The notes beneath the pieces are model-generated. The model was given only the letters and a program-made list of their open reading frames with translations. It did no database searches and was not told where the DNA came from. A DNA stretch of 46,473 nt, taken from contig CAZUXY010000040.1 in the NCBI GenBank assembly GCA_964624235.1, positions 1-46,473 on the forward strand, given 5' to 3'. The stretch's first letter is position 1, and each line of letters opens with the position of its first letter. Both the position numbers and the translations under genes were made by a program. Positions 27,211 through 35,182 of this stretch are shown here, piece after piece. The stretch comes from CAZUXY01 sp964624235. GTDB taxonomy: Bacteria; Spirochaetota; UBA4802; UBA5368.

Positions 27211-28263
27211 TCAACCCTCCATGCTGAAAAAACGTTTCCGGAACCACAGCGCCACGTTCACCAGCCCGATGAGCACCGGCACTTCCACCAGGGGGCCGAT
27301 AACGGCGGCGAAGGCGGCGCCCGAGTTGATGCCGAAGACCGCGACCGCCACGGCGATGGCCAGTTCGAAATTGTTGCTTGCCGCCGTGAATGAAAGCGTG
27401 GTCGCCACGGGATACCCGGCACCGATCTTTTTACTCATATAAAAACTCACCAGGAACATGACGATAAAGTAAACCAGCAGCGGTACTGCGATCCTCACCG
27501 CGTCGAAAGGTATCTTCACGATGTATTCGCCCTTAAGGCTGAACATCACCACGATGGTGAACAGCAGTGCCACCAGGGTAATCGGACTGATTTTAGGGAT
27601 ATATTTTGTCTGATACCACTCCTTGTTTCTTATCTTTATCAGTGCAAACCGTGTTACTATTCCCGCTATAAAGGGAATACCGAGGTAAATGAACACGCTT
27701 TCGGCTATCTGGCCTATGGTGATGTCCACCACGCTGCCCCTCAGGCCGAAGAGCGGGGGCAGCACCGTAATAAACACCCAGGCGTAGACGCTGAAAAACA
27801 GCACCTGAAAAATGCTGTTAAACGCCACCAGTCCCGCGGCGTACTCGGTGTCACCTTGCGCGAGGTCGTTCCATACGATTACCATGGCGATGCACCGCGC
27901 CAGACCGATCATGATAAGTCCCACCATGTATTCGGGGTAATCTCTCAGAAAAACAATCGCGAGAAAAAACATCAGCACGGGGCCAACCAACCAGTTCTGC
28001 ACCAGGGAAAGTCCCAGCACCTTCCAGTTTCTAAAAACGTCCCCCAGTTCCTCATATTTTACCTTTGCCAGCGGGGGGTACATCATGAGGATGAGACCGA
28101 TTGCGATGGGTATATTGGTGGTGCCAACCTGGAACCGGTTCCAGAAGCCGGCGGTTTCGGGGATGAAATAACCCATGGCTACACCGGCGGCCATGGCAAG
28201 GAATATCCAGAGGGTGAGGAAACGGTCGAGAAATGATAATTTTCCGGTTATGCTTTCAGACAT
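27211..28263 (-). CDS. ACR3-family arsenite efflux permease
   Basis: This 350-residue protein of about 10 helices exports arsenite across the inner membrane. The family-conserved cysteine is C124, in G-L-A-R-C-I-A-M-V-I-V-W-N. Other signatures are M-Y-P-P-L-A-K-V-K-Y, Q-N-W-x-V-G-P and a late conserved Glu in F-E-L-A-I-A-V-A (about residue 300). AGGAGA sits five bases before the ATG. It is followed by the radical SAM gene without a gap. Confidence 0.95.
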   Translation of the reverse strand: MSESITGKLSFLDRFLTLWIFLAMAAGVAMGYFIPETAGFWNRFQVGTTNIPIAIGLILMMYPPLAKVKYEELGDVFRNWKVLGLSLVQNWLVGPVLMFFLAIVFLRDYPEYMVGLIMIGLARCIAMVIVWNDLAQGDTEYAAGLVAFNSIFQVLFFSVYAWVFITVLPPLFGLRGSVVDITIGQIAESVFIYLGIPFIAGIVTRFALIKIRNKEWYQTKYIPKISPITLVALLFTIVVMFSLKGEYIVKIPFDAVRIAVPLLVYFIVMFLVSFYMSKKIGAGYPVATTLSFTAASNNFELAIAVAVAVFGINSGAAFAAVIGPLVEVPVLIGLVNVALWFRKRFFSMEG

Positions 28264-28300
28264 GGCTTTCTCCTGTGTAAATACATGGTTTTCGTCGCGT

Positions 28301-28570
28301 TTAACGTTTCAACGCCGGATAATCGACCATCTGCTGAAGCAGCTCGAAGTCCCTCTCCCCTTGGCAAAATATCCTTCGATGGAGTAGGACCTTCGGCGTT
28401 CCGCCGATCCCGGTGTTTTTGCACTCGTCAGTGTCGCCAGTGAGACACCGAAATATGCGAAATATCCCGTTTAAATCCCCTGCCCATCTCCCTCGCCGAC
28501 CACAGATGGTTAAGTAAGGATCTGGTTTCTTTTTATCGAATATGGCGCCATCAGGGATACTCCCTATATT
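28301..28570 (-). pseudogene. Open frame without a start codon, possible gene remnant
   Basis: Between the CcdA and ACR3 genes a frame stays open for about 89 codons, ending at TAA 28301-28303. It has no ATG, GTG or TTG before codon 75. Its C-terminal part reads like protein (G-I-G-G-T-P-K-V-L-L, then D-F-E-L-L-Q-Q-M-V-D-Y-P-A-L-K-R), but I do not recognise it. It could be a decayed gene, a frame carried by a spacer repeat, or chance openness in GC-rich DNA. Confidence 0.25.
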
Positions 28571-29286
28571 TCATAACTTTGCCAGGCGAAAAAAAGCATG
28601 TAAAGGCCGGTAATCACCACCAGCACCCCGCAGGCTTTTTTTAATAGTACGGCGCCTCTGAAACGCTCATTCCAGTTCAACACATGCTGCACCGTTTCGG
28701 TGAACGTACCGGCCAGAACTATAACGCCGCAATGGCCGACGGCGTAGGCCAGGATGAGTCCCACGGCGAATACCGGCTCCTTTGCCGCAACGCCGAATAC
28801 AATGCCCAGCATGGGGGCCATATAAGCGAATGTGCAGGGTCCCAGGGCGATGCCGAAGATAAGCCCCAGCAAAAATGCGGCGAATGCTCCTCTTTTCTTA
28901 AACCCCGGCTGCCCCGCCCCCGCGTCCAGAAAGGGCAGCGGAATCAGTCCGAGCAGATAGAGACCGATCATCACCAGGATTACGGCCACGGCGATATTCC
29001 CATAGCGACCCACATCGCCCATGAGCCGCCCCATGAGGGCGGTGACCAGCCCGATAAGGGCAATGGTGACAAGGATCCCGGCCGAAAAGAGTGTCGACAA
29101 CAGTGCCGCGCGGCGGGTCGTCATGACACCCTGGCGGTCGATAAAGCCCACCACCAGTGGGATGCTCGCCAGATGGCAGGGGCTTAACACGATGCTCGCG
29201 ACGCCCCAGAGTAACGCTGCCGACAGCGCTATGTGAGGCTCTGCGTAGAGCATGCGGGTGAGACCTGTGAACAACTCCATCAGCAT
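28564..29286 (-). CDS. CcdA-type thiol:disulfide transmembrane protein
   Basis: This 240-residue, six- to seven-helix protein belongs to the CcdA/DsbD transmembrane family, which carries electrons from cytosolic thioredoxin across the membrane. The two redox cysteines sit in S-P-C-H-L-A (C37) and G-P-C-T-F-A-Y (C151). Its ATG overlaps the thioredoxin stop by one base (TAATG). Paired with the upstream thioredoxin-like protein, it probably supplies reducing power to arsenic detoxification; this is inferred from context. The final codons overlap the open frame described above. Confidence 0.88.
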   Translation of the reverse strand: MLMELFTGLTRMLYAEPHIALSAALLWGVASIVLSPCHLASIPLVVGFIDRQGVMTTRRAALLSTLFSAGILVTIALIGLVTALMGRLMGDVGRYGNIAVAVILVMIGLYLLGLIPLPFLDAGAGQPGFKKRGAFAAFLLGLIFGIALGPCTFAYMAPMLGIVFGVAAKEPVFAVGLILAYAVGHCGVIVLAGTFTETVQHVLNWNERFRGAVLLKKACGVLVVITGLYMLFFAWQSYEI

Positions 29287-29822
29287 TACCGCACACCTCC
29301 TCTTTTCAGCGCCTTAATCACTTCCTCTTTCGGGAAAAAGCCCTCGTGACGGAAATACTCCCTGCCGTTTTTGTCAAGAAACACCTGGGTGGGAATGACC
29401 CGTATACCGTAACGGTGGGCATGGGGAGCACCATCCTGTGTCCACACGTCGTGAAAGACCACACGCACCTGTTCACCGTACTGGTCTTCAATCGCCCGCA
29501 TTACCGGCTGCATCATTCGGCAGGGAATACAGTTCACCGAACCCAGCTCTATAAAGGTAACGATTATTTCTTTTTTCTCCGATAACGCCGGCTTAATGGA
29601 CTCGCCGGCTCTCAGTTCGGCGTTTCTTTCGGCTGGATCTTTTACAGGTATTTCGACCTCTTTTTCACCGGCGGACTTCGTTTCTGAACAGCCGAAAAGC
29701 CCGCTCAAAACCAGTAAAGGCGCTTCTTCAACACCGCAGGAACACTCTTTTTTAATATATACGCCTCCCACCGCCAGGAAAACAGCGGCGATAACCGGCA
29801 CAATGCGTTTGCCCATAACCAT
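29286..29822 (-). CDS. Membrane-anchored thioredoxin-fold protein
   Basis: This 178-residue protein has an N-terminal helix (about 6-22), a cysteine-bearing segment (C27, C29, C45) and a thioredoxin domain at about 85-175 with active site C98-I-P-C101. The cis-proline is in V-I-P-T-Q. It is probably exported and tethered, taking electrons from CcdA, whose gene overlaps it by one base. The ATG has AAAGGA upstream. Thioredoxin-dependent ArsC needs such reductants, although this protein would face the other side of the membrane. Confidence 0.85.
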   Translation of the reverse strand: MVMGKRIVPVIAAVFLAVGGVYIKKECSCGVEEAPLLVLSGLFGCSETKSAGEKEVEIPVKDPAERNAELRAGESIKPALSEKKEIIVTFIELGSVNCIPCRMMQPVMRAIEDQYGEQVRVVFHDVWTQDGAPHAHRYGIRVIPTQVFLDKNGREYFRHEGFFPKEEVIKALKRGGVR

Positions 29823-29838
29823 ATATTTTCCTTTCTAA

Positions 29839-30237
29839 TCAGCAGCAACAGTTGTTATTCGAGCCCACACCGGCGATGATTCCCGGGCTGGTTCTGATCG
29901 CTTCGTACATTTTCTCCACCGTCTCGCCGGTAACCGGGGTTTCCCCTTTTACCAGACCCATTTCGGTGAGTACAAAAGAACGCGTGGTAACGCCGATGCG
30001 CTCCAGGTTCTTCCGGGCGCAGGCGGAGGCGTATCCTTCAATGGTGAAGCATTCATCGGCGCCTTTCGCCGTCTATACATAACCCGAAAGATCGGTGCCG
30101 ACGGCCGCGAGACAGCTCATTTTGGCGAATCTTTTTTCCCTGAGCCTGCGGGCGACCCGGTCGGCTACTTCCCCGACATCGGCGGCGCCTGAACAGGCGT
30201 ATATCATTCTGGTTCCTCCCGTGCAGCATTCAGCCAT
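29839..30237 (-). pseudogene. DGC-type putative zinc-binding protein interrupted by in-frame TAG
   Basis: One frame runs from ATG 30237 (with GGGAGAG upstream) to TGA 29839, giving 132 sense codons except codon 55, which is TAG (30073-30075). Both sides read as one protein: residues 1-54 with I-Y-A-C-S-G-A-A-D-V-G and K-M-S-C-L-A-A, then T-A-K-G-A-D-E and G-Y-A-S-A-C-A-R-K after the stop. These resemble the small 'putative zinc-binding' (DGC domain) proteins common in ars operons. The expected D-G-C signature reads E-G-Y, losing a cysteine. No restart codon with a good site follows early. TAG is used as a normal stop by neighbours (CcdA, MBL gene), so a pseudogene or single-base assembly error is most likely. 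Confidence 0.75.
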
Positions 30238-30248
30238 GTCGTCTCTCC

Positions 30249-30482
30249 CTATGAAATGAGTTTTTTCAGTTCTTCCACCGACGGTACCTTGCCCGCGACT
30301 TTTACTTCCTCGTCCACCACCAGCGCCGGAGTTATCATGACACCGTAGTCCATGATTTTTTTAAGCTCTTTCACTTTTTCAACGGTGTATTCTATCCCGA
30401 GTTCCCCCGCCGCTTTAACGGCGAGTTCTTCCAGCTTGTTGCATTTTGGGCAGCCTGTGCCCAGGATTTTAATGGTTTTCAT
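30249..30482 (-). CDS. Small thioredoxin-like redox protein (thioredoxin_3 type)
   Basis: This 77-residue cytosolic protein has the active site C11-P-K-C14 (G-T-G-C-P-K-C-N-K-L) and a cis-proline region (M-I-T-P-A-L-V-V-D). It matches the short 'redox-active disulfide protein 2' type that commonly sits next to ArsP-like permeases. It probably moves electrons or binds arsenic thiols; the partner is inferred. The gene lies 24 bp after the permease and 11 bp before the DGC gene. Confidence 0.9.
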   Translation of the reverse strand: MKTIKILGTGCPKCNKLEELAVKAAGELGIEYTVEKVKELKKIMDYGVMITPALVVDEEVKVAGKVPSVEELKKLIS

Positions 30483-30506
30483 TTATCATTCTCCATAAAA
30501 TATATT

Positions 30507-31805
30507 TTAAAATACAGCTCCGTAGATCATTCCGCTTACGGTGGCCATTACCACCACCAGCGAAACGAATACGACGGTTTTCTTTGTTCCAAGATAGGAA
30601 CGTATCACCAGCATATTGGGAAGCGACAGGGCCGGGCCCGCAAGGAGCAGCGCCAGGGCGGGTCCCTTCCCCATACCGCTGCCGATTAGCCCCTGTACGA
30701 TGGGTACCTCGGTAAGGGTGGCAAAATACATAAACGCCCCCACCACCGAGGCAAAGAGGTTGGCCCACAGAGAGTTGCCCCCCACCAGTGCCGCGACCCA
30801 TTCCGTGGGGATGATCCCTTCCACCCCAGGCCTGCCCAGGAAAAAACCAGCAAGAAGCACCCCGAAGAGCAACAGCGGCAGGATCTGCTTAGCGTAGTCC
30901 CAGGTCACCGTGAACCATTCGGCGCTTTCACCGCGGTTGGTGCCGGTGACGACCGAAAGGCCGACGGTCGCCGCCGCGAAGGGGATCATGGGTTCATGGG
31001 GAAAAATGAACGCGAGCGAGGCCGTCGCCGCGGCCGTAACGCCGATCTTCCACCAGGACAGCCCGAACCACCGCACCAGCACCGTCCCGAAAAGCGCCGC
31101 CGCAGCCGCGGTGATATACCATTTGTACGCAAACAGGAGATGCCACAACCCCTCCGATTCAGCCGGCTTTCCCCAGTTGGCGAACACCAGTATGGCCACC
31201 ATGAGAAAGAAATAGATGCCGTTCTGCGCAAGGTTCCGCTTCGCTTCGCCGGCGGGCATGTGCATGGCCGCCTTCGCCCTTTCAGTTTCTTCTTTACGAT
31301 ATATAAGGTGCATCAGCACGCCGATCACCACGCTGAAGACAATGGCCCCGACCGCCCGGGCCGTTCCCAGCTCCAGACCCAGCACCCTGGCGGTCAGGAT
31401 GATGGCCAGCACGTTGATGGCCGGTCCTGAATACAGAAAAGCAGTGGCGGGTCCCAGGCCGGCCCCCATACGGTAAATACCGGCGAAGAGCGGCAGTACC
31501 GTGCAGGAGCATACTGCCAGGATGGTTCCCGACACCGACGCGACCCCGTAGGCCAGTACCCTGTTTGCCGCCGGTCCCAGGTATTTCATCACCGAGTCCT
31601 GGGCGACAAAGACCCCTATCGCACCGGCGATGAAAAACGCGGGAATAAGGCAGAGAAGCACATGTTCCCTGGCATACCATTTCGCGAGATGGAAGGCTTC
31701 CATAACGGCATTGTCGAACCGGGGAATGCCGACCGGCAGAAAAAAGAATGCCAGGAACAATCCCACGATCCACAACAGCGGTTTCCACTCTTCTTTCCAG
31801 TTCAT
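30507..31805 (-). CDS. ArsP-type permease (DUF318)
   Basis: This 432-residue membrane protein with about 9-11 helices belongs to the permease family that includes ArsP, an exporter of organic arsenicals. The conserved C-S-C-T-V-L-P-L-F segment and the P-A-I-N-V half-motif in the first half, and L-T-E-V-P-I-V-Q-G-L with A-G-P-A-L-S-L-P in the second half, are family marks. The cytosolic loop between the halves is Lys/Glu-rich. An ArsR-type inverted repeat lies 18 bp before the ATG, so it is probably derepressed by arsenic. The substrate is not proven. Confidence 0.82.
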   Translation of the reverse strand: MNWKEEWKPLLWIVGLFLAFFFLPVGIPRFDNAVMEAFHLAKWYAREHVLLCLIPAFFIAGAIGVFVAQDSVMKYLGPAANRVLAYGVASVSGTILAVCSCTVLPLFAGIYRMGAGLGPATAFLYSGPAINVLAIILTARVLGLELGTARAVGAIVFSVVIGVLMHLIYRKEETERAKAAMHMPAGEAKRNLAQNGIYFFLMVAILVFANWGKPAESEGLWHLLFAYKWYITAAAAALFGTVLVRWFGLSWWKIGVTAAATASLAFIFPHEPMIPFAAATVGLSVVTGTNRGESAEWFTVTWDYAKQILPLLLFGVLLAGFFLGRPGVEGIIPTEWVAALVGGNSLWANLFASVVGAFMYFATLTEVPIVQGLIGSGMGKGPALALLLAGPALSLPNMLVIRSYLGTKKTVVFVSLVVVMATVSGMIYGAVF

Positions 31806-31822
31806 CGCATCATCCCATAATA

Positions 31823-31838
31823 TTGGTTAATTTGCCAA
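31823..31838. promoter_or_regulatory. ArsR-type operator upstream of the permease
   Basis: TTGGTTAATTTGCCAA is an interrupted inverted repeat (TTGG...CCAA) 18 bp before the permease ATG. The reverse complement of the box upstream of arsR differs from it by one base. Confidence 0.6.
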
Positions 31839-31866
31839 ATAGCAATATAATTAACAATAAAAAATT

Positions 31867-32205
31867 TTACTTTTTCCCCTTGCAATACTTCACGACCCTG
31901 CCCTGCTCCTTCGCCGCGATTTCGAGCACCTCTTCAACGCAGCCAATAAAATTGAGAAGGCATGGGACTTTGAGGTGATAACACACCGTGTTGCCTTTTT
32001 TTTCGTCGAAAACAATGCCGGCGTTTTTCAGTACGCTCAGGTGCTTCGATACCGTCGAAATATCGGACCCTATCATTTCTGTCAGTTCGTTGACACAGCG
32101 TTCCCGACGGTCCAGCTCTTCAACGATAAAAAGGCGTGTCGGATGCGAGATGGCCTTTATAACGCGGGCGCGGGCCTCATACCGCTTGTAGGTTTTTTCA
32201 TTCAT
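31867..32205 (-). CDS. arsR: ArsR-family metalloregulator
   Basis: This 112-residue winged-helix repressor senses arsenite or antimonite. The recognition helix lies at D-I-S-T-V-S-K-H-L-S-V-L (about 48-59). One cysteine, C37, is in the sensor-type helix (R-E-R-C-V-N-E-L), and the C-terminal half adds C75, C82 and C89, so the binding site may differ from the classic E-L-C-V-C-E-L pair. It is followed leftward by the permease after 61 bp. An inverted repeat 7 bp before its ATG suggests autoregulation. Confidence 0.92.
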   Translation of the reverse strand: MNEKTYKRYEARARVIKAISHPTRLFIVEELDRRERCVNELTEMIGSDISTVSKHLSVLKNAGIVFDEKKGNTVCYHLKVPCLLNFIGCVEEVLEIAAKEQGRVVKYCKGKK

Positions 32206-32211
32206 AACTTA

Positions 32212-32227
32212 TTGGCAAAATAACCAA
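32212..32227. promoter_or_regulatory. ArsR-type operator upstream of arsR
   Basis: TTGGCAAAATAACCAA lies seven bases before the arsR ATG. Read on the other strand it is TTGGTTATTTTGCCAA, one base different from the permease box. Confidence 0.6.
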
Positions 32228-32605
32228 ATAGATATTTTTCGTCAAGCATTATTTTCGCCTACGGATATTCATAAAGCCTGTTTGTATCGAAGGATCTATG
32301 ATTTTAAACTTTTTCTTTCACCCATGCCGGGGATTGAAACATTAATTTACTGATTGTTATATTACTACTTGACTTATTACTCATATAAACTAATACACTT
32401 TTAATTTCTTGTTCTATCAATTGGTACATAGCTTAATTCTCACATGAAATATCAGTAAAAACAAATATGCGATAAACTCGAAATAAATGAAAAGAAAGCG
32501 ACTCTGCCGCTGCTGGTGGAAAGGATATTAGTAAAACCTCCTGATGAAATTTATAATTCCATCGTTTAATAACTGGTCGATTAAAGATCATTCAGGGAGG
32601 TTTAT
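32228..32605. other. Intergenic AT-rich region between arsR and the TauE/SafE gene
   Basis: I see no gene in these 378 bp. It must hold the leftward arsR promoter and a rightward promoter for the exporter. A weak candidate is TTGACT at 32369-32374 with TAATAC 16 bp later. Confidence 0.4.
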
Positions 32606-33517
32606 ATGACTACTGAAAGCTTTTTCAGTAAATACAGATTCACTATTATACTTGTCTCCATCATCTTTCTTGCGGCCACATGGTCGCTTTATATTAGTTC
32701 ACCCGAAATCGAAGGAGTACCCCGCCTTAACCCAATACTGGTAATGCTGCTTGCCCTGGTCGGCCTTGCCGCCGGGTGTCTGGGGGGATGGATCGGTACC
32801 GGCGGATGCAGTGTGATGCTGCCGATACTGCATTTCTGGCTCGGGTTCTCAGCTCCCATGGCGGTGGGAACAACACTTTTTGCGGTGATTTTCACCGCTC
32901 TTTCCGGTGGATACGGTCATTTCAAGCAAAAAAACGTTCATTCCCGTACCGCTCTGTGGCTTGGGAGCACCGGTATAGCAGGGGTTCTCCTGGGATCATG
33001 GCTTTTCCTCTATCTCTCCCAGCATTCGAATCTTTTGGGATTTATCCTTGGTGTTGTATTCCTGTGGCCGGCGATCCGGATGATACGCGAAGGTATCGCC
33101 AAAGGTATACCCGGGGCCGTAGTGCAGGGAAACGTAATTAACGCGGCGCCGGCCGGACTTGCCGGATTCGGCGGGATTGTTGGCATACTGACAGGTCTCG
33201 TCGGCCTGGGCGGCGGCTATGCCCTTGTACCGGGATTGATATATCTATTCGGCTCGCCGGTCTACATCACTATGGGAACATCACTCGCGGTTATGCTTCC
33301 CCTTGCGCTCGTCGGAGGCGTTATTAAACTTGCCCAGGGATATGTCGCGCTGTCGGCGGCCCTCACCATGGCGACGGGAACCATCATCGGCGCCCAGGTG
33401 GGCGCGGCGACCATCAAAAAATTCAAGCCGTCGACCCTTAAACTTATTTTCGGGATCTATTTTCTTTACGTGGCCGTAAAGTTTATCGGTAACTATCTCG
33501 GCGTTCACATCTGGTAA
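32606..33517 (+). CDS. TauE/SafE-family (DUF81) membrane exporter
   Basis: This 303-residue protein of about eight helices is built of two similar halves. Each half has a glycine-rich loop: W-I-G-T-G-G-C-S-V-M-L-P (about 62-73) and L-V-G-L-G-G-G-Y-A-L-V-P-G (about 196-208). Family members export or import sulfite, sulfonates or other organic anions. GGGAGG sits five bases before the ATG. A hairpin follows the stop by about 20 bp. Its genomic neighbourhood (DsrE, MBL hydrolase) might point to sulfur compounds, which is inference only. Confidence 0.85.
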   Translation: MTTESFFSKYRFTIILVSIIFLAATWSLYISSPEIEGVPRLNPILVMLLALVGLAAGCLGGWIGTGGCSVMLPILHFWLGFSAPMAVGTTLFAVIFTALSGGYGHFKQKNVHSRTALWLGSTGIAGVLLGSWLFLYLSQHSNLLGFILGVVFLWPAIRMIREGIAKGIPGAVVQGNVINAAPAGLAGFGGIVGILTGLVGLGGGYALVPGLIYLFGSPVYITMGTSLAVMLPLALVGGVIKLAQGYVALSAALTMATGTIIGAQVGAATIKKFKPSTLKLIFGIYFLYVAVKFIGNYLGVHIW

Positions 33518-33538
33518 TAAGGCTGATATGTACCTTGC

Positions 33539-33567
33539 AAACGGGGCAGCTTCGGCCGGCCCCGTTT
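33539..33567. terminator. Hairpin between convergent exporter and amidase genes
   Basis: A perfect 9-bp stem, AAACGGGGC/GCCCCGTTT, encloses 11 nt that include an inner UUCG-type loop. No long T run follows on either strand. It may serve both converging transcripts. Confidence 0.6.
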
Positions 33568-33626
33568 ACATCTTTACTCACACGAGCGTAAAAATTTTCT
33601 GACGATTGTTGCTTAAACCGTCTCCC

Positions 33627-35126
33627 TTACAGGCCAGTTATGTCTGGCCTTTTATTGAACCACGGTTTCGCCTTTTCCAGCTGCCCGGCGAGTCTGAAGA
33701 GCGTGGCCTCATCCCCGAAAGGAGCCACAAAATGGACGCCTGCCGGCATACCTTCCCCGGTAAAATGCAGCGGCACCGACATGGCCGGTAACCCGGTAAG
33801 ATTGGCCGTCTGGGTGAACGGGACTTTCGAAATGCTCTCAACCGCCAGTTTATCCACGATGCCCGAGGCTTTTAGAATCCCTCCCGCGCCCAGGGTGTTT
33901 ACCAGTTTCATCAGCAGCAGGTCGATTCCCCCGGGCCTGAGTTCACCTATTGCTGGGGGTGGAGAGGCCGTTGTGGGCGTCATGTACAGGTCATAGTGCT
34001 CGAAATACCCCCCCATTTCACGCGCCGCCCTGTTCCACGTCTCCATGGAAGCAACGAAATCACCGGCGGTAAAAGTCCTTCCGAGCAATCCAAGCGTCCA
34101 GGTCATTTCCTCTATATTTTTTCTGGATGCTTTTTTCCCGGTCAGCTTCCTGACTCGTTCCAGTTCTGCCGCTACTTCTCCGAAATACATCATAAGATAC
34201 GCGTTTGCCAGGGCCATCCCGTCGACACCCGGTTCCGCTTCCTCTACATGATGCCCCAGTTTTTCCAGTAATTTCGCGGATGTTTCCACGGCCTTTTTGC
34301 ACTCCTCGTGCACCTGCGTGCCGATGGGCGAACGTGTAGTGAAACCTATTTTCAGCTTTCCCGGTTTTTTGCGGATTTCGCCGAGATACGAACCGGACGG
34401 CGGGGCTATCACATAAGGCGCTCCTGCATCCGTTCCCCGGGTCGCATCCAGCATCGCCGCGCTGTCCCTGACCGAACGTGTAAGCACATGTTCCACGACC
34501 GCGCCCTGCCATACCTCTCCATACTCCCTCCCCATGGGATTGCGTCCCCTGGTGGGTTTCAAACCGAAGAGTCCGCAATATGACGCGGGAATGCGTATTG
34601 ACCCACCGCCATCCCCTCCTGACGCGAAGGGCACCATGCCCGCGGCTATCGCCGATGCCGAACCTCCGCTTGAACCTCCAGGCGTTTTCTCTCTGTTCCA
34701 GGGATTCCTGGCCGGCCCGAACAGTGCCGGTTCCGTGTACGACAAAAGTCCGAATTCCGGCGTGTTGGTCTTACCCATTATTATTACGCCTGTTTTTTTG
34801 AACCGTCTGACCAGTTCGCTGTCGTGCGATGGAACGTAATCCCTGTACGCCCTGCTGCCGCCGGTCATTGGAACACCGGCACAAGCCGCCAGCAGATCTT
34901 TCAGCAAAAAAGGAACTCCGCAAAACGGCCCTGCCGGAGGCCTGGAGCGGGCTGTTTCCAGTGCGCTGTCGTACATCTTCGTTACCAACGCGTTCAAAGA
35001 CGGATTCAGTTTCTCTATCCGGTCGATCGCCGTTTCACACAACTCAGACGGCGATACTTTCTTTTTCTTCACCAGTTCCGCAAGGCCGGTGGCGTCATAT
35101 TGCTCATATTCTTTGAATATACTCAT
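33627..35126 (-). CDS. Amidase-signature family hydrolase
   Basis: This 499-residue protein belongs to the amidase-signature family with the Ser-cisSer-Lys triad. The lysine is in P-F-L-L-K-D-L, the cis-serine in G-G-S-S-G-G, and the nucleophile in G-G-S-I-R-I-P-A-S. The substrate is unknown; nylon-oligomer-type, aryl or fatty amide hydrolases share the fold. The C-terminal part, with P-F-T-Q-T-A-N-L-T-G-L-P-A-M-S-V-P, is typical. No signal peptide is seen. It lies 56 bp after nrfA in the same direction but is not expected to function with it. Confidence 0.9.
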   Translation of the reverse strand: MSIFKEYEQYDATGLAELVKKKKVSPSELCETAIDRIEKLNPSLNALVTKMYDSALETARSRPPAGPFCGVPFLLKDLLAACAGVPMTGGSRAYRDYVPSHDSELVRRFKKTGVIIMGKTNTPEFGLLSYTEPALFGPARNPWNREKTPGGSSGGSASAIAAGMVPFASGGDGGGSIRIPASYCGLFGLKPTRGRNPMGREYGEVWQGAVVEHVLTRSVRDSAAMLDATRGTDAGAPYVIAPPSGSYLGEIRKKPGKLKIGFTTRSPIGTQVHEECKKAVETSAKLLEKLGHHVEEAEPGVDGMALANAYLMMYFGEVAAELERVRKLTGKKASRKNIEEMTWTLGLLGRTFTAGDFVASMETWNRAAREMGGYFEHYDLYMTPTTASPPPAIGELRPGGIDLLLMKLVNTLGAGGILKASGIVDKLAVESISKVPFTQTANLTGLPAMSVPLHFTGEGMPAGVHFVAPFGDEATLFRLAGQLEKAKPWFNKRPDITGL

Positions 35127-35182
35127 ATTTCACGCTCCTTAACCCGATGTAGATGTTTCCACGGTTGTCATTACCTCACCTG

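Noticed and set aside
28301..28473. A thioredoxin-like fragment upstream of ACR3
   Set aside because: On careful codon-by-codon reading the apparent similarity vanished; no C-x-x-C or cis-proline pattern is present.
29839..30237. The in-frame TAG as a recoded pyrrolysine or selenocysteine codon
   Set aside because: TAG is a normal stop for neighbouring genes, selenocysteine needs TGA, and no downstream recoding structure was recognised. A pseudogene or base error is simpler.
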